From the NCBI GenBank assembly GCA_029865945.1, contig JARXAH010000072.1, positions 1-50,454 of the forward strand: 50,454 bases of DNA, written 5' to 3'. The stretch is from Bacteriovoracaceae bacterium. GTDB lineage: Bacteria > Bdellovibrionota > Bacteriovoracia > Bacteriovoracales > Bacteriovoracaceae. The translations under genes and the position numbers were made by a program. A model generated the notes under the pieces. It was not told where the DNA came from and did not search any database. It was given only the letters and a program-made list of their open reading frames with translations. Below are positions 1-7,659 of the stretch, piece after piece. Within the stretch, counting starts at the first letter, position 1; every line of letters starts with the position of its first letter.

Positions 1-129
1 GCAGCTCTCGCAGCAACTTTTGCTTGGGAAATTGTTTCTATGTATTTTTGTTTTCTCTTCACTTTATATTATGTGCCACAGAAAACTTCAAAGGCCCAGA
101 ATAAAATAAGGATTTTAAGAAATATTTAG
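1..129 (+). CDS. C-terminal end of a membrane protein (partial)
   Basis: The reading frame is open from the first base of the window to a TAG at 127-129. It encodes 42 residues: a small-residue/aromatic stretch (AALAATFAWEIVSMY), a hydrophobic segment (FCFLFTLYYV) and a basic tail (KTSKAQNKIRILRNI). This is the profile of the last transmembrane helix and cytoplasmic tail of an integral membrane protein such as a transporter, but the family cannot be read from so little sequence. The gene runs off the left edge. It ends 23 bases before the LysR start at 153 on the same strand, so the two could be co-transcribed. Confidence 0.5.
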   Translation, partial: AALAATFAWEIVSMYFCFLFTLYYVPQKTSKAQNKIRILRNI

Positions 130-152
130 TGGGTAGTTACGTATTTATTTAT

Positions 153-974
153 ATGATACGACTCAATGATATATATAATTTCATAGAGGTGAGTTCCTTC
201 TCAAGTCTAAGTCTTGCCGCTAAGAAAATGGAAGTCACTCAACCGGCACTTTCCGAATCAGTCGCAAGATTAGAAAAAGATCTTGGCGTTAAGCTTTTTT
301 ACCGTACTAAAAATGGGATATCTCTTACGCCTCAAGGAAGAAAGATTTTAGATCAGGCCAAGCAAGTTTATGAGATAATCCATCATTTAGGTGCAGGCGA
401 AGCTGAGGTAGGCCCAACTGTAATTTTGGGGTGCCATACAACAATTGGTTCATATTTCTTACCTACATTTTTTTCTAAGATTCAAAAAAAAGTGCCAACT
501 TACAAGATACAATTAAAGCATAATCTTTCTCGAAACATTCAGTTAGAGATCCAGGCCGGGCGAATTGATGTGGGCGTCGTGGTAAATGCAATTTCCAATC
601 CCGATTTAATCATTAGAAAAATTGCCGAAGACAAAGTATGTGTATGGAAATCTAAAAAGAAAAATCCACAGAAGCAGATAATTACTGACTTAAATCTTTT
701 TCAGTCTCAGAGCGTTCTTAAGAAATGGGCCCAGGCCCCCAAACAACTTCTGTCGACTGAAAGTTTGGAGCTTGTCGTGCGTTTGACGAATGAGGGTTGT
801 GGGTATGGCATCATTCCTAAGAGGACTGTCGATTTGTTAGGAGTAGATCTCATCCAAGAGCCTAATACTCCCGTTTATAGCGATCAGTTTAGCATTGTTC
901 ATCGACCTGAATTTGGAAAAACTCGGTATGAAAAAGAAATTTTAGCGACGATCTCGCAAGCTTTTAACAAATAG
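153..974 (+). CDS. LysR-family transcriptional regulator
   Basis: This is a DNA-binding regulator of the LysR family. Residues 1-62 form the typical winged helix-turn-helix: 'SLSLAAKKMEVTQPALSES' around residues 18-36, then 'LEKDLGVKLFYRT' and the 'LTPQGRKIL' wing. The rest is a substrate-binding effector domain. At 273 residues it is slightly shorter than the usual ~300. An in-frame GTG at 129 would add eight residues, but the ATG at 153 places the conserved LysR N-terminus (MIRLNDIYNF) at residue 1 and is preferred. The effector and target are unknown. LysR proteins often regulate an adjacent divergent gene, but here the upstream neighbour is co-directional and the downstream gene is convergent. 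Confidence 0.9.
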   Translation: MIRLNDIYNFIEVSSFSSLSLAAKKMEVTQPALSESVARLEKDLGVKLFYRTKNGISLTPQGRKILDQAKQVYEIIHHLGAGEAEVGPTVILGCHTTIGSYFLPTFFSKIQKKVPTYKIQLKHNLSRNIQLEIQAGRIDVGVVVNAISNPDLIIRKIAEDKVCVWKSKKKNPQKQIITDLNLFQSQSVLKKWAQAPKQLLSTESLELVVRLTNEGCGYGIIPKRTVDLLGVDLIQEPNTPVYSDQFSIVHRPEFGKTRYEKEILATISQAFNK

Positions 975-1184
975 TTAAAAAACCTTTGGCCCTCAAGTTT
1001 TCTTAACTTTAATGAATATTTTTAGAAAAGCAGTTTTTGTGAATTAAGCAGTACAAAGTTTTGCATTGATTGCTGAGAGTGTATTTTCTCCCAGCGATAA
1101 TAACTATGAAATGTTTCGAATTCTAGGATTTGTTACAGTTATTAAAAAACTTGAAGAGCGGGTGCAAAATCTTCATTTATGATA

Positions 1185-2192
1185 CTAAGGATTTATGGTA
1201 TCGGTATGGCGTTGTTTACTTTCATATTGACACTGCAAAGAGTATGCTTTTTTTAATTTTTCTAAATCACTTGCTGCACTTCTTGCTTGTATTAATTTTT
1301 GCATATCTCCTAAAAAAAGAAAGTCATATTGGGCCAACATAAGATTTAGTGTATCAATTTTATCTTGATAATGTTCTCTTTTATTATTAAAAATGTGCCA
1401 TGCAGGAAGAGCATCGTATTTCTCCTGATAATAATCTATTGAATCTAATATCCGATTGCGAAGACCTCCAAGAGGATTTGACGGATCCGGAGACAGAAGG
1501 ATGGAATCGTTCGAATTTCTAAATTTTGTTAACCAAGTAAGATAATCTAAATCATTTTTTGCTAGAACTTCATCAAACAAAGTTATTCCAAATATTAGAA
1601 TTCCTTTATTGTATAGTTCATTATACATAGCAATACGCTTTTGATGATATAACATCCAGGCTTTTAAATTACTGCAATTTTGATTACATCTAAAATCCAT
1701 TTGGTAAATTCCATATTGCGATCCTTGGAAATTAATATCCTGCTTATATGACGTTGATAAAAATAATTCTGGGAGAGATCCCAGCAAGGATTCATTACAT
1801 TGCAGTGACATTGCCTTCCATGCCATCAGAGGTGAGGATTTAGGTAAGTTCTGTTCTCCTCCTTGATCATATATAAATACTAAATAATTGGGCCAGTTTA
1901 ATGGATCAAGTCCAGATGGGAGTCCTCCGAAAGAATAAAATGGAATCAGTTGCTCTGGTGAAAATAAGTAGTCAGCTTTTGCCAGCGGTGATAGATTTTT
2001 TCCAGCATTTATTCCATCTTCGTAGAGCTGCGCAAGGTAAGTTGATCCACTATTTGGTTCTTGAACGGGTTCTTGATACCGCATGGCCACTTTTTGACTT
2101 TGCACAATTGATTGAAATTTCGGAAATGTTGGGTTTTGCGAATGCGCTGTGAAATTGAGAAACATTATTAAGGCCACTAATAATTTTTTCAT
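1185..2192 (-). CDS. Secreted protein of unknown function
   Basis: This 335-residue protein has a clear Sec signal peptide (MKKLLVALIMFLNFTAHS, cleavage before Gln19). The mature part is rich in Tyr, Leu, Asn and Gln, with a few cysteines (for example 'FRCNQNCSNL') that could form disulfides in the periplasm. I recognise no domain. The last ~60 residues ('NLMLAQYDFLFLGDMQKL...') look helical. Base composition is more AT-rich than in the neighbouring umuDC, which fits a lineage-specific or transferred gene. It stands alone on the minus strand between LysR and umuC, with a 476-base spacer upstream. The ribosome binding site is weak (AGAGAA). Confidence 0.6.
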   Translation of the reverse strand: MKKLLVALIMFLNFTAHSQNPTFPKFQSIVQSQKVAMRYQEPVQEPNSGSTYLAQLYEDGINAGKNLSPLAKADYLFSPEQLIPFYSFGGLPSGLDPLNWPNYLVFIYDQGGEQNLPKSSPLMAWKAMSLQCNESLLGSLPELFLSTSYKQDINFQGSQYGIYQMDFRCNQNCSNLKAWMLYHQKRIAMYNELYNKGILIFGITLFDEVLAKNDLDYLTWLTKFRNSNDSILLSPDPSNPLGGLRNRILDSIDYYQEKYDALPAWHIFNNKREHYQDKIDTLNLMLAQYDFLFLGDMQKLIQARSAASDLEKLKKAYSLQCQYESKQRHTDTINP

Positions 2193-2668
2193 AATACATT
2201 TCTCTAATTTTTTTGTTTAATTCCTCTCTAAGCTTAAGCTCATTTTTTCATTTTGAGGTTTTGCATTAATTTCCACATACTTGGATCTGACTTGATGCCA
2301 AAATAAAGTGGCAAAGCTCTACAATTATTGCCACATTTGTAACTCCATATCTAATAGTTAAAAATTACAGACCGCCCAGTATTTCATTGGTTTGGCGTGA
2401 TTCCTTTGAAAGTTGGCCTCTGTGAGTACGGAACATGAATTATTAGAAAATTAAACGGGATTGTATTTTTTTCAAGTGATTATGAGTTTGAAATGGTTTG
2501 AAATCTAGAGTTTTAGAAAGTTTCAAAAATTAGACATTTCGTTATTTTAACTGAATTTCTAAGTAGGTAAATCAGACTTATGCAAGGAAGTAAGCACAAT
2601 GCTACAGCTGAACGACTCAGAAAATTCACGTACAATTTCCTTTCCCCTTATGCATTTTCATGGCGATG
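2193..2668. other. Long AT-rich intergenic region upstream of the secreted protein
   Basis: This 476-base gap separates two minus-strand genes and holds no reading frame I would call. It must contain the promoter of the gene ending at 1185. The only structure seen is a set of three short arms, TGCCA (2296-2300), TGGCAA (2309-2314) and TTGCCA (2328-2333), in which the middle arm can pair with either side. No convincing -35/-10 pair stands out. Confidence 0.5.
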
Positions 2669-3985
2669 CTAATTTTTAACCACGAGCAGTTCGCTCCAGC
2701 GTGTCGTGTAGCAAGGACTCTTTTGTTCTGAGCGCATTTTCCAAAATTGATTAATTCCGCAGGCCGCCGATTTCACTGTTCCTTTGCCGTAGTCTTGATT
2801 AATACCATCCACCGTTTTCATGGAATCGTCTTCTTGTTGAGTATCGGCCTCACTAAAAAAATTAAGTTGTACTTGAGATTTGGAATGGATGTCATTGAAG
2901 ATCACGCCCGCTTTTTTATATTCATAACCGCCGCGGTAAATTTGAGATAACAATTGAAACGCAAAATGAATTAATTTCGGCGTATGAGCTGATCCCGTCG
3001 GCAATTCCATGGAGGCAGCATTGTAATAGAAAGGAGTGGGCGAGTTACTCAAAGGGTTCGTCGTAATCCATACGGTGAGGTGGCGGGTGATGCTTTTTTG
3101 CTTGCGAAGTTTTTCCGCTGCGCTGGTAATGTGATTGGCCACTGACTCTCTTAATTCTTCGAGGAGCAAAACGGGACGGCCAAAAGAGCGAGAGGAAATA
3201 ATTTGTTTCTTGTCTTGAATTTCAGTTTGCAAGCCTGAACATGAGATTCCTTGGAGCTCTAGGGCAATTTTTTTTCCTACAATCGTAAAGTTTTTTTGAA
3301 CCCAATCGATATTGGCGTTGGCGAAATCCCACGCTGTTTCAATTTTGAAGCTTTTGCACTTCTTGGCATTTTGCCTTCCAATACCCCAAATATTTTCTAC
3401 GGAAAATTTTTTTAACTGCGCTTCCCTGATGGCCGGATCACTTAAGTTATAAATGCCTTGGGTTTCTTTCTTTGATTGCTTTGCAATTTTATTGGCCGCC
3501 TTGGCCAACACCTTCGTAGGCCCTACTCCAATACACACCGGGATTCCGGTATCGCGCAAAACCACGCGCTTCATTTCTAATAAGTAGGAGTTGAGATCTT
3601 TAATGGGAATGTCGCCGAGCTCTAAAAAACATTCATCGACGGAATACACTTCCATTTCCGATGCGAACTCCGAGAGTACTTTCATCATCCGCTTACTCAT
3701 ATCGGCGTAGAGAGGAAAATTGGAGGAAAAAACATGGACTTTCTTTTGCGCAACTAATTCTTTAATTTGAAAAAGTGGCACACCCATGGGAATGCCCAGT
3801 TGTTTGGCCTCGTCGCTCCTTGAAACAATACAACCATCATTATTCGATAAAACGACGACGGGTTTCCCGATTAATTCTGGGCGAAAAACCATTTCACAGG
3901 AACAAAAAAAAGAATTTCCGTCAGCGAGGGCAAAGAGATGGCGCGAATGGGAAAGTCCGAACGTTGACATAGGGGACTTCTTCAT
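2669..3985 (-). CDS. umuC: DNA polymerase V catalytic subunit UmuC (Y-family)
   Basis: This is the error-prone translesion polymerase subunit that acts with processed UmuD (UmuD') as Pol V. The palm domain shows the metal-binding Asp in 'ALADGNSFF' (D22) and the catalytic pair in 'YSVDECFLEL' (D117, E118). 'NNDGCIVSRSDEAKQLGIPMG' spans the fingers, 'GVGPTKVLAKAANKIAK' follows, and an HhH-like segment 'NIWGIGRQNAKK' lies near residue 200. The C-terminal part is the little-finger/UmuC C-terminal region. Its 438 residues are close to E. coli UmuC (422). The start overlaps the umuD stop by four bases (ATGA), the usual translationally coupled umuDC arrangement. M6 is an alternative start. Regulation by DNA damage is expected from the family; I saw no LexA box. 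Confidence 0.96.
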   Translation of the reverse strand: MKKSPMSTFGLSHSRHLFALADGNSFFCSCEMVFRPELIGKPVVVLSNNDGCIVSRSDEAKQLGIPMGVPLFQIKELVAQKKVHVFSSNFPLYADMSKRMMKVLSEFASEMEVYSVDECFLELGDIPIKDLNSYLLEMKRVVLRDTGIPVCIGVGPTKVLAKAANKIAKQSKKETQGIYNLSDPAIREAQLKKFSVENIWGIGRQNAKKCKSFKIETAWDFANANIDWVQKNFTIVGKKIALELQGISCSGLQTEIQDKKQIISSRSFGRPVLLLEELRESVANHITSAAEKLRKQKSITRHLTVWITTNPLSNSPTPFYYNAASMELPTGSAHTPKLIHFAFQLLSQIYRGGYEYKKAGVIFNDIHSKSQVQLNFFSEADTQQEDDSMKTVDGINQDYGKGTVKSAACGINQFWKMRSEQKSPCYTTRWSELLVVKN

Positions 3986-4413
3986 AGGGAGGGTAGCAAC
4001 TTATGAATGCAGTGAATGGCCACGCCCCAAACTTGAAAATCCATTTCCATCGTCATGAGCATGGGAGAATATTTGGGATTTTCTGGATGAAGCCAAATCT
4101 CATTGTTTCGTTTATGAAACCTCTTGAGCATAAATTCCCCATTCACGATCGCCACCACGATGTGGCCATGTTTGGCCTCAATCGACTTATCGATGATCAG
4201 TAAATCGCCACTAAAAATTCCGGCGCCGATCATGGAGTCGCCTTGAGCGCGCACGAAAAAAGTGGAGCTTGGCCTAGTAATTAAATGTTCATGTAAATTG
4301 AGTGTCCCTTCATGGTAGTCCTCGGCAGGACTTAAAAATCCGCAGCTGACTGACGAGCTGACTAAGGGAACTGAAGATTGGGGGGAAGGGGGAAGTAGTT
4401 TTAATGCGTCCAT
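3982..4413 (-). CDS. umuD: DNA polymerase V subunit UmuD (self-cleaving S24 peptidase)
   Basis: UmuD is a LexA-like serine peptidase that removes its own N-terminus on RecA filaments to become active UmuD'. With the ATG at 4413 the protein is 143 residues. The key positions then coincide with E. coli numbering: the Cys24-Gly25 cleavage site in 'CGFLSPAEDY', nucleophile Ser60 in 'AQGDSMIGAGI' and Lys97 in 'NGEFMLKRF'. This argues strongly for that start over the upstream ATG at 4494, which has no ribosome binding site and would add 27 poorly matching residues. A TATAAT box lies only seven bases upstream of the chosen ATG, so the mRNA may be leaderless. It is translationally coupled to umuC. 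Confidence 0.94.
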   Translation of the reverse strand: MDALKLLPPSPQSSVPLVSSSVSCGFLSPAEDYHEGTLNLHEHLITRPSSTFFVRAQGDSMIGAGIFSGDLLIIDKSIEAKHGHIVVAIVNGEFMLKRFHKRNNEIWLHPENPKYSPMLMTMEMDFQVWGVAIHCIHKLLPSL

Positions 4414-4420
4414 ACTAGCG

Positions 4421-4450
4421 ATTATAGATGATTTTGCTTCGCATTGTGGA
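4421..4450 (-). promoter_or_regulatory. Putative umuDC promoter, close to the start codon
   Basis: On the minus strand a perfect -10 hexamer TATAAT (4426-4421) is preceded by an 18-base spacer and TCCACA (4450-4445), which matches four of six bases of a -35 box. Only seven bases separate the -10 box from the umuD ATG, so transcription would begin at or one base before the start codon. No LexA-type palindrome (CTG-N10-CAG, TTAC-N3-GTAA or a Gram-positive type) was seen around it. Confidence 0.5.
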
Positions 4451-4513
4451 AAAAAATACATCCTTTGGCGGCAGAGGATTGAAAAAATTTCCATGTGAGT
4501 CTAAAAGTGGGCC

Positions 4514-5383
4514 ATGAGAAATTCGCTTAGGTTTTTTGGAGTGATGTTTTTAATGCGTTTTGCCCTGGTGACCGTCAACAGTCTGGCAGGCGAAGATTTC
4601 CATCACTGGTCAGCGGTTAATGGCGAGCTGGATCGTTGGAATATGAAACCATATGCTAGGCAAGTCATTGAGTCAGAGTTAAAGCTGAGCCTTCCTTCCA
4701 TTCAATTTTTTAGAGAACAAAATAAAGATGAGGAATTAAAAACCTTCGCGATGGATTTGAAGCGCCGGGCAAGTGAGGCCTTTGTCTTAAGAAATGAAAA
4801 GGAAGTTTTAAATCCCATCAAAAAATATAATCTTGGTGATTGCGTAGCGCACTTAAATTATCTAGAGGATCGCTACGAAAATATGATCCATCACTACGAA
4901 GAATTATTTAAGCAAATGTCTAATCCACTGACAAACATGCGTGAAAAAGTGAAGTTGTCGCTCCAAGAGCAAAAAGATTTTCCTACTTTTCAAAAAATTT
5001 TTGAATTGAGAAATAATGGCGATGAAAACAAGTCCATTGAATTTTTTGATATTTATTTTTCCATGGGAGAAAAAATCGTTCTCGATTTGAACTTGCAACT
5101 AAAGGAACAATTTTCTCAATTTCAAAAGCAAGAAAAAATCAAACACCTAAGATTAGAACTTACGACTACCTACAGGGGCCAAGAAAAATCCTCACCCTTT
5201 GAACTTTGCGGTGAAAAATCCAAAGAAAAATTTTGTATTCCGATTGAAGGAAAAACTCAAATCATTTTTCCAGAGCGCATCCTCACTCAGACCACCGTCG
5301 ATCGTTACCTCAAGCAATACGGACAAGAGTGCCTCGCCAAATTGAAAGGTGAGTTAGTGGAAAAGCTTGCCTTTTCAAATTGA
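4514..5383 (+). CDS. Secreted protein of unknown function
   Basis: This 289-residue protein begins with a signal-peptide-like segment (RFFGVMFLMRFALVTVNSLAG) ending near residue 26. The mature part is highly charged and mostly helical, with long Glu/Lys/Gln-rich stretches (for example 'EQNKDEELKTF' and 'LKEQFSQFQKQEKIKHL') suggesting coiled coils. Two cysteines near residues 235-245 ('ELCGEKSKEKFCIP') could form a disulfide. I recognise no family. It is divergent from umuD, with 100 bases between the two start codons. The ribosome binding site is weak (GTGG). Confidence 0.6.
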   Translation: MRNSLRFFGVMFLMRFALVTVNSLAGEDFHHWSAVNGELDRWNMKPYARQVIESELKLSLPSIQFFREQNKDEELKTFAMDLKRRASEAFVLRNEKEVLNPIKKYNLGDCVAHLNYLEDRYENMIHHYEELFKQMSNPLTNMREKVKLSLQEQKDFPTFQKIFELRNNGDENKSIEFFDIYFSMGEKIVLDLNLQLKEQFSQFQKQEKIKHLRLELTTTYRGQEKSSPFELCGEKSKEKFCIPIEGKTQIIFPERILTQTTVDRYLKQYGQECLAKLKGELVEKLAFSN

Positions 5384-5435
5384 GATCCTTTCGCTAAATT
5401 CTAGACGTAGGTGCTAGGAACGAGGAGGATAAAAA

Positions 5436-5948
5436 ATGAAGTTAACGACTAAGTATAATGCGATCTTAAAACTTTTTGGCCTAACCAAAATTCCTCTCCT
5501 CTTTTTTGTGAATCCCACCATCACGCACATGGATGATGAATCCTTAGAATTAAAAATTCCGCTCAATTGGAAAACAAGAAATCATTTAAAGTCTATGTAT
5601 TTTGGTTCGCTTGCGGTGGGTGCGGATTGCGCAGGAGGCCTACTTGCGACCAAATTTATTCGGGAAGCGAAAGCGAAAGTGCATCTCTCATTTAAAGATT
5701 TTCAGGCCAATTTTCTTTTGCGGGCGATGGGCGATACCTATTTTATTAACAAACAAGGGCGAGAGATCAAGTCCTTCGTGGAAGAGGTGATAAAAAATCC
5801 TGGTGAGAGAAAAAATTTGCTTCTCCATATCGATGCTGAGTGTATGGATAAAGATAAAAAAAGAGTAACGGTTGCCACTTTTCAGTTAACTTTATCTTTG
5901 AAAATGGCATCAGAAAAAAAGTCTCTATCTAACATTACTCATGCGTAG
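5436..5948 (+). CDS. Hotdog-fold thioesterase-like protein (DUF4442/PaaI type)
   Basis: The 170-residue protein has the pattern of DUF4442 hotdog proteins related to acyl-CoA thioesterases: 'KIPLNWKTRNHLKSMYFGSL' near residues 40-58, the start of the central helix 'GADCAGGLLATKF', and then 'VHLSFKDFQANFLLRAMGD' and 'LLLHIDAECMDKDKKRVTVATF' as strands. In PaaI-like enzymes an Asn/Asp before the central helix assists thioester hydrolysis; the 'N-H' in 'TRNHLKSM' occupies the corresponding motif. The substrate is unknown. A good ribosome binding site (GAGGAGG) precedes the ATG. The next gene overlaps its 3' end by eight bases, so the pair is probably one operon. Confidence 0.75.
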   Translation: MKLTTKYNAILKLFGLTKIPLLFFVNPTITHMDDESLELKIPLNWKTRNHLKSMYFGSLAVGADCAGGLLATKFIREAKAKVHLSFKDFQANFLLRAMGDTYFINKQGREIKSFVEEVIKNPGERKNLLLHIDAECMDKDKKRVTVATFQLTLSLKMASEKKSLSNITHA

Positions 5949-6732
5949 AGGAAGATTTTCTAAAAAACAATTGATGAATTGGCACTCAGCTGATCAACTA
6001 AATCTGCTCGAATTAAAATTGAAACAAATCCCCCAAAAATTAGACTCTAGCTACGCAGTCACGATTTTTATGATCGCTTACCGGGCGGCCAATCCTGACA
6101 GCTGGAAGATGAGCGGAAAAAAAATTTCTTTGGAACTCAAAGAGGCGCAAGGGAACTGGGATTTGGCCTGTCATGTAGATGATCCTGAAAAAATGATCCT
6201 ATGCTCGCTTCATTTATTGAAAGTTTTACATGAAGGGAAATACGCTTTATTTCGCATTCATACCCGAGTGATCAGTGCTCTTTATGGATGGCATTTTCTT
6301 AAGTGGCCGCTGGCGTTTGTGGGCCATATTCCTAGCGTGGAGGAAATGTTGAGGCTTCAGGTAGCAGGGGGAAGGTTTATCTCATTTCTTTACCCTAAGT
6401 TTCCCTTAAGCAAAATAATCGAAGGACGCCCCATTTTTAGTTTTTTTATTCACGATTTAATGCACGCCGATCATTTTTTTTCTGATCCTGAGCATTACCA
6501 GGGGCAAGTGGAATTTTACAGAGAAGTTCAACTGGTGAACCAAGCGATAAAAGAAAAACCAAGTATGATTACTGATCTGGAAATACTTAAAAAATGGGAA
6601 GAGGACTGGGAATATTTACTTAGCGATATGAATGGACACCCAGCGTACTTGCGAAAATGCATGCAAAACTTATTGCACCAACGCCATGGTGCTGCAGGTT
6701 TTGATGCCTATAATTTACAACCCTCAAAATAA
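5941..6732 (+). CDS. Conserved-looking cytoplasmic protein of unknown function
   Basis: I recognise no family in this 263-residue protein. It has no signal peptide. It is rich in His, Trp and aromatic residues, with a cluster 'SFFIHDLMHADHFFSDPEHY' around residues 166-185 in which several His and Asp residues are spaced as a metal site might be; that is only a suggestion. It ends 'LLHQRHGAAGFDAYNLQ'. Its start overlaps the thioesterase gene by eight bases, which implies translational coupling and a shared pathway, perhaps in lipid or acyl-thioester handling. The start ATG has no separate Shine-Dalgarno beyond purine-rich sequence inside the upstream gene. Confidence 0.6.
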   Translation: MRRGRFSKKQLMNWHSADQLNLLELKLKQIPQKLDSSYAVTIFMIAYRAANPDSWKMSGKKISLELKEAQGNWDLACHVDDPEKMILCSLHLLKVLHEGKYALFRIHTRVISALYGWHFLKWPLAFVGHIPSVEEMLRLQVAGGRFISFLYPKFPLSKIIEGRPIFSFFIHDLMHADHFFSDPEHYQGQVEFYREVQLVNQAIKEKPSMITDLEILKKWEEDWEYLLSDMNGHPAYLRKCMQNLLHQRHGAAGFDAYNLQPSK

Positions 6733-6791
6733 TCTATTTCAAATTTATCATTTTCATCTATAATCCAGAGCGACCAAAACGGAGAATCATC

Positions 6792-7601
6792 ATGAAAAAA
6801 TCTTTTTATTTTTTTATCCTAGTTATCTCATTTCTTTTAAATTCAATAGTGGAAGCTAACGCAAAACCTGGACTTGATTTTTATATAGATGAGTATGGCG
6901 CTATCGATGTTAGGGTATTAAATATTAATGAAATCTATCAAATCACTCAAACTTGGGGAGCAAATTTTGTTGAAAGCTCTGCTTTGTGGCCCATATTGAC
7001 CGGTAAACACAAGGCCTTTGGAAACTTTTACGATCAAAAAAACCCTAATGGTGATGGGCCTTATGTATTAAAGAAAATGATGGACAGAACGCTTCCCCGA
7101 ATTGAAGGGCAGGCCTATTTACCTATGAGTACCATTACGACGATGGCCTTTGAAAAAGAATGTCACGACCGAGTTTCTGATGGAATCATGAATTTTGGAT
7201 TTTTAAGTGTTGATTATGTTCAAACACAATTTATTAAAATGGAAGTGGGTGATTCTGCAGGTATGGGGCTTTTAATTATTGATAAAAAACCAAAATACTT
7301 TTTTAATTCTGTTGTCTATCAGTGGATTGTTTTTGATTCGGTATCTAAATGTAAAAATGCCATTGAACAGATTAAGCAAAAATACTCACCCTTTTATTAT
7401 GAAGAATTTCTTGAAAACGTGAGAATTAAAAAAACAGGACCAAAGCGTTCCCAAAAAATGTTGATGTATAGTGGAAAAAATCTATCTGAGGACACTGTCT
7501 ATTTAGTCAAAAACCATATCTACGGCGATAAAAGTTATGCTTACCCCTTCAATTATTTTACTCAAGACAAATTTATAAGAGCAAGTAAACCAGAAAAATA
7601 A
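6792..7601 (+). CDS. Secreted protein of unknown function
   Basis: This 269-residue protein carries a textbook Sec signal peptide (MKKSFYFFILVISFLLNSIVEANA, cleavage before Lys25). The mature part is rich in Tyr, Lys and Phe with no recognisable domain; it includes 'FEKECHDRVSDGIMNFGFLSVDYV' around residue 117-140 and two well-separated cysteines that may pair. It is more AT-rich than the following tex gene. A GGAG ribosome binding site (ACGGAGAATCATC) precedes the ATG. It follows the thioesterase pair by 59 bases and could be read through from it, or have its own promoter. Confidence 0.6.
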   Translation: MKKSFYFFILVISFLLNSIVEANAKPGLDFYIDEYGAIDVRVLNINEIYQITQTWGANFVESSALWPILTGKHKAFGNFYDQKNPNGDGPYVLKKMMDRTLPRIEGQAYLPMSTITTMAFEKECHDRVSDGIMNFGFLSVDYVQTQFIKMEVGDSAGMGLLIIDKKPKYFFNSVVYQWIVFDSVSKCKNAIEQIKQKYSPFYYEEFLENVRIKKTGPKRSQKMLMYSGKNLSEDTVYLVKNHIYGDKSYAYPFNYFTQDKFIRASKPEK

Positions 7602-7659
7602 AATATTATTTTTTTGTTTCTTGGATTGAAAATTTGTTGATTCTCGCTTTAAATGAGCT

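Noticed and set aside
1130-1342. Plus-strand frame of 70 codons with a hydrophobic C-terminus
   Set aside because: It lies mostly over the 3' part of the minus-strand secreted-protein gene, with no ribosome binding site; taken as a shadow frame.
1901-2152. Plus-strand frame of 83 codons inside the secreted-protein gene
   Set aside because: Fully antisense to a gene with a clear signal peptide; no start signal of its own.
4414-4494. N-terminal extension of UmuD from an upstream ATG
   Set aside because: No ribosome binding site, and only the shorter form gives the family length and E. coli-like positions of cleavage site, Ser60 and Lys97.
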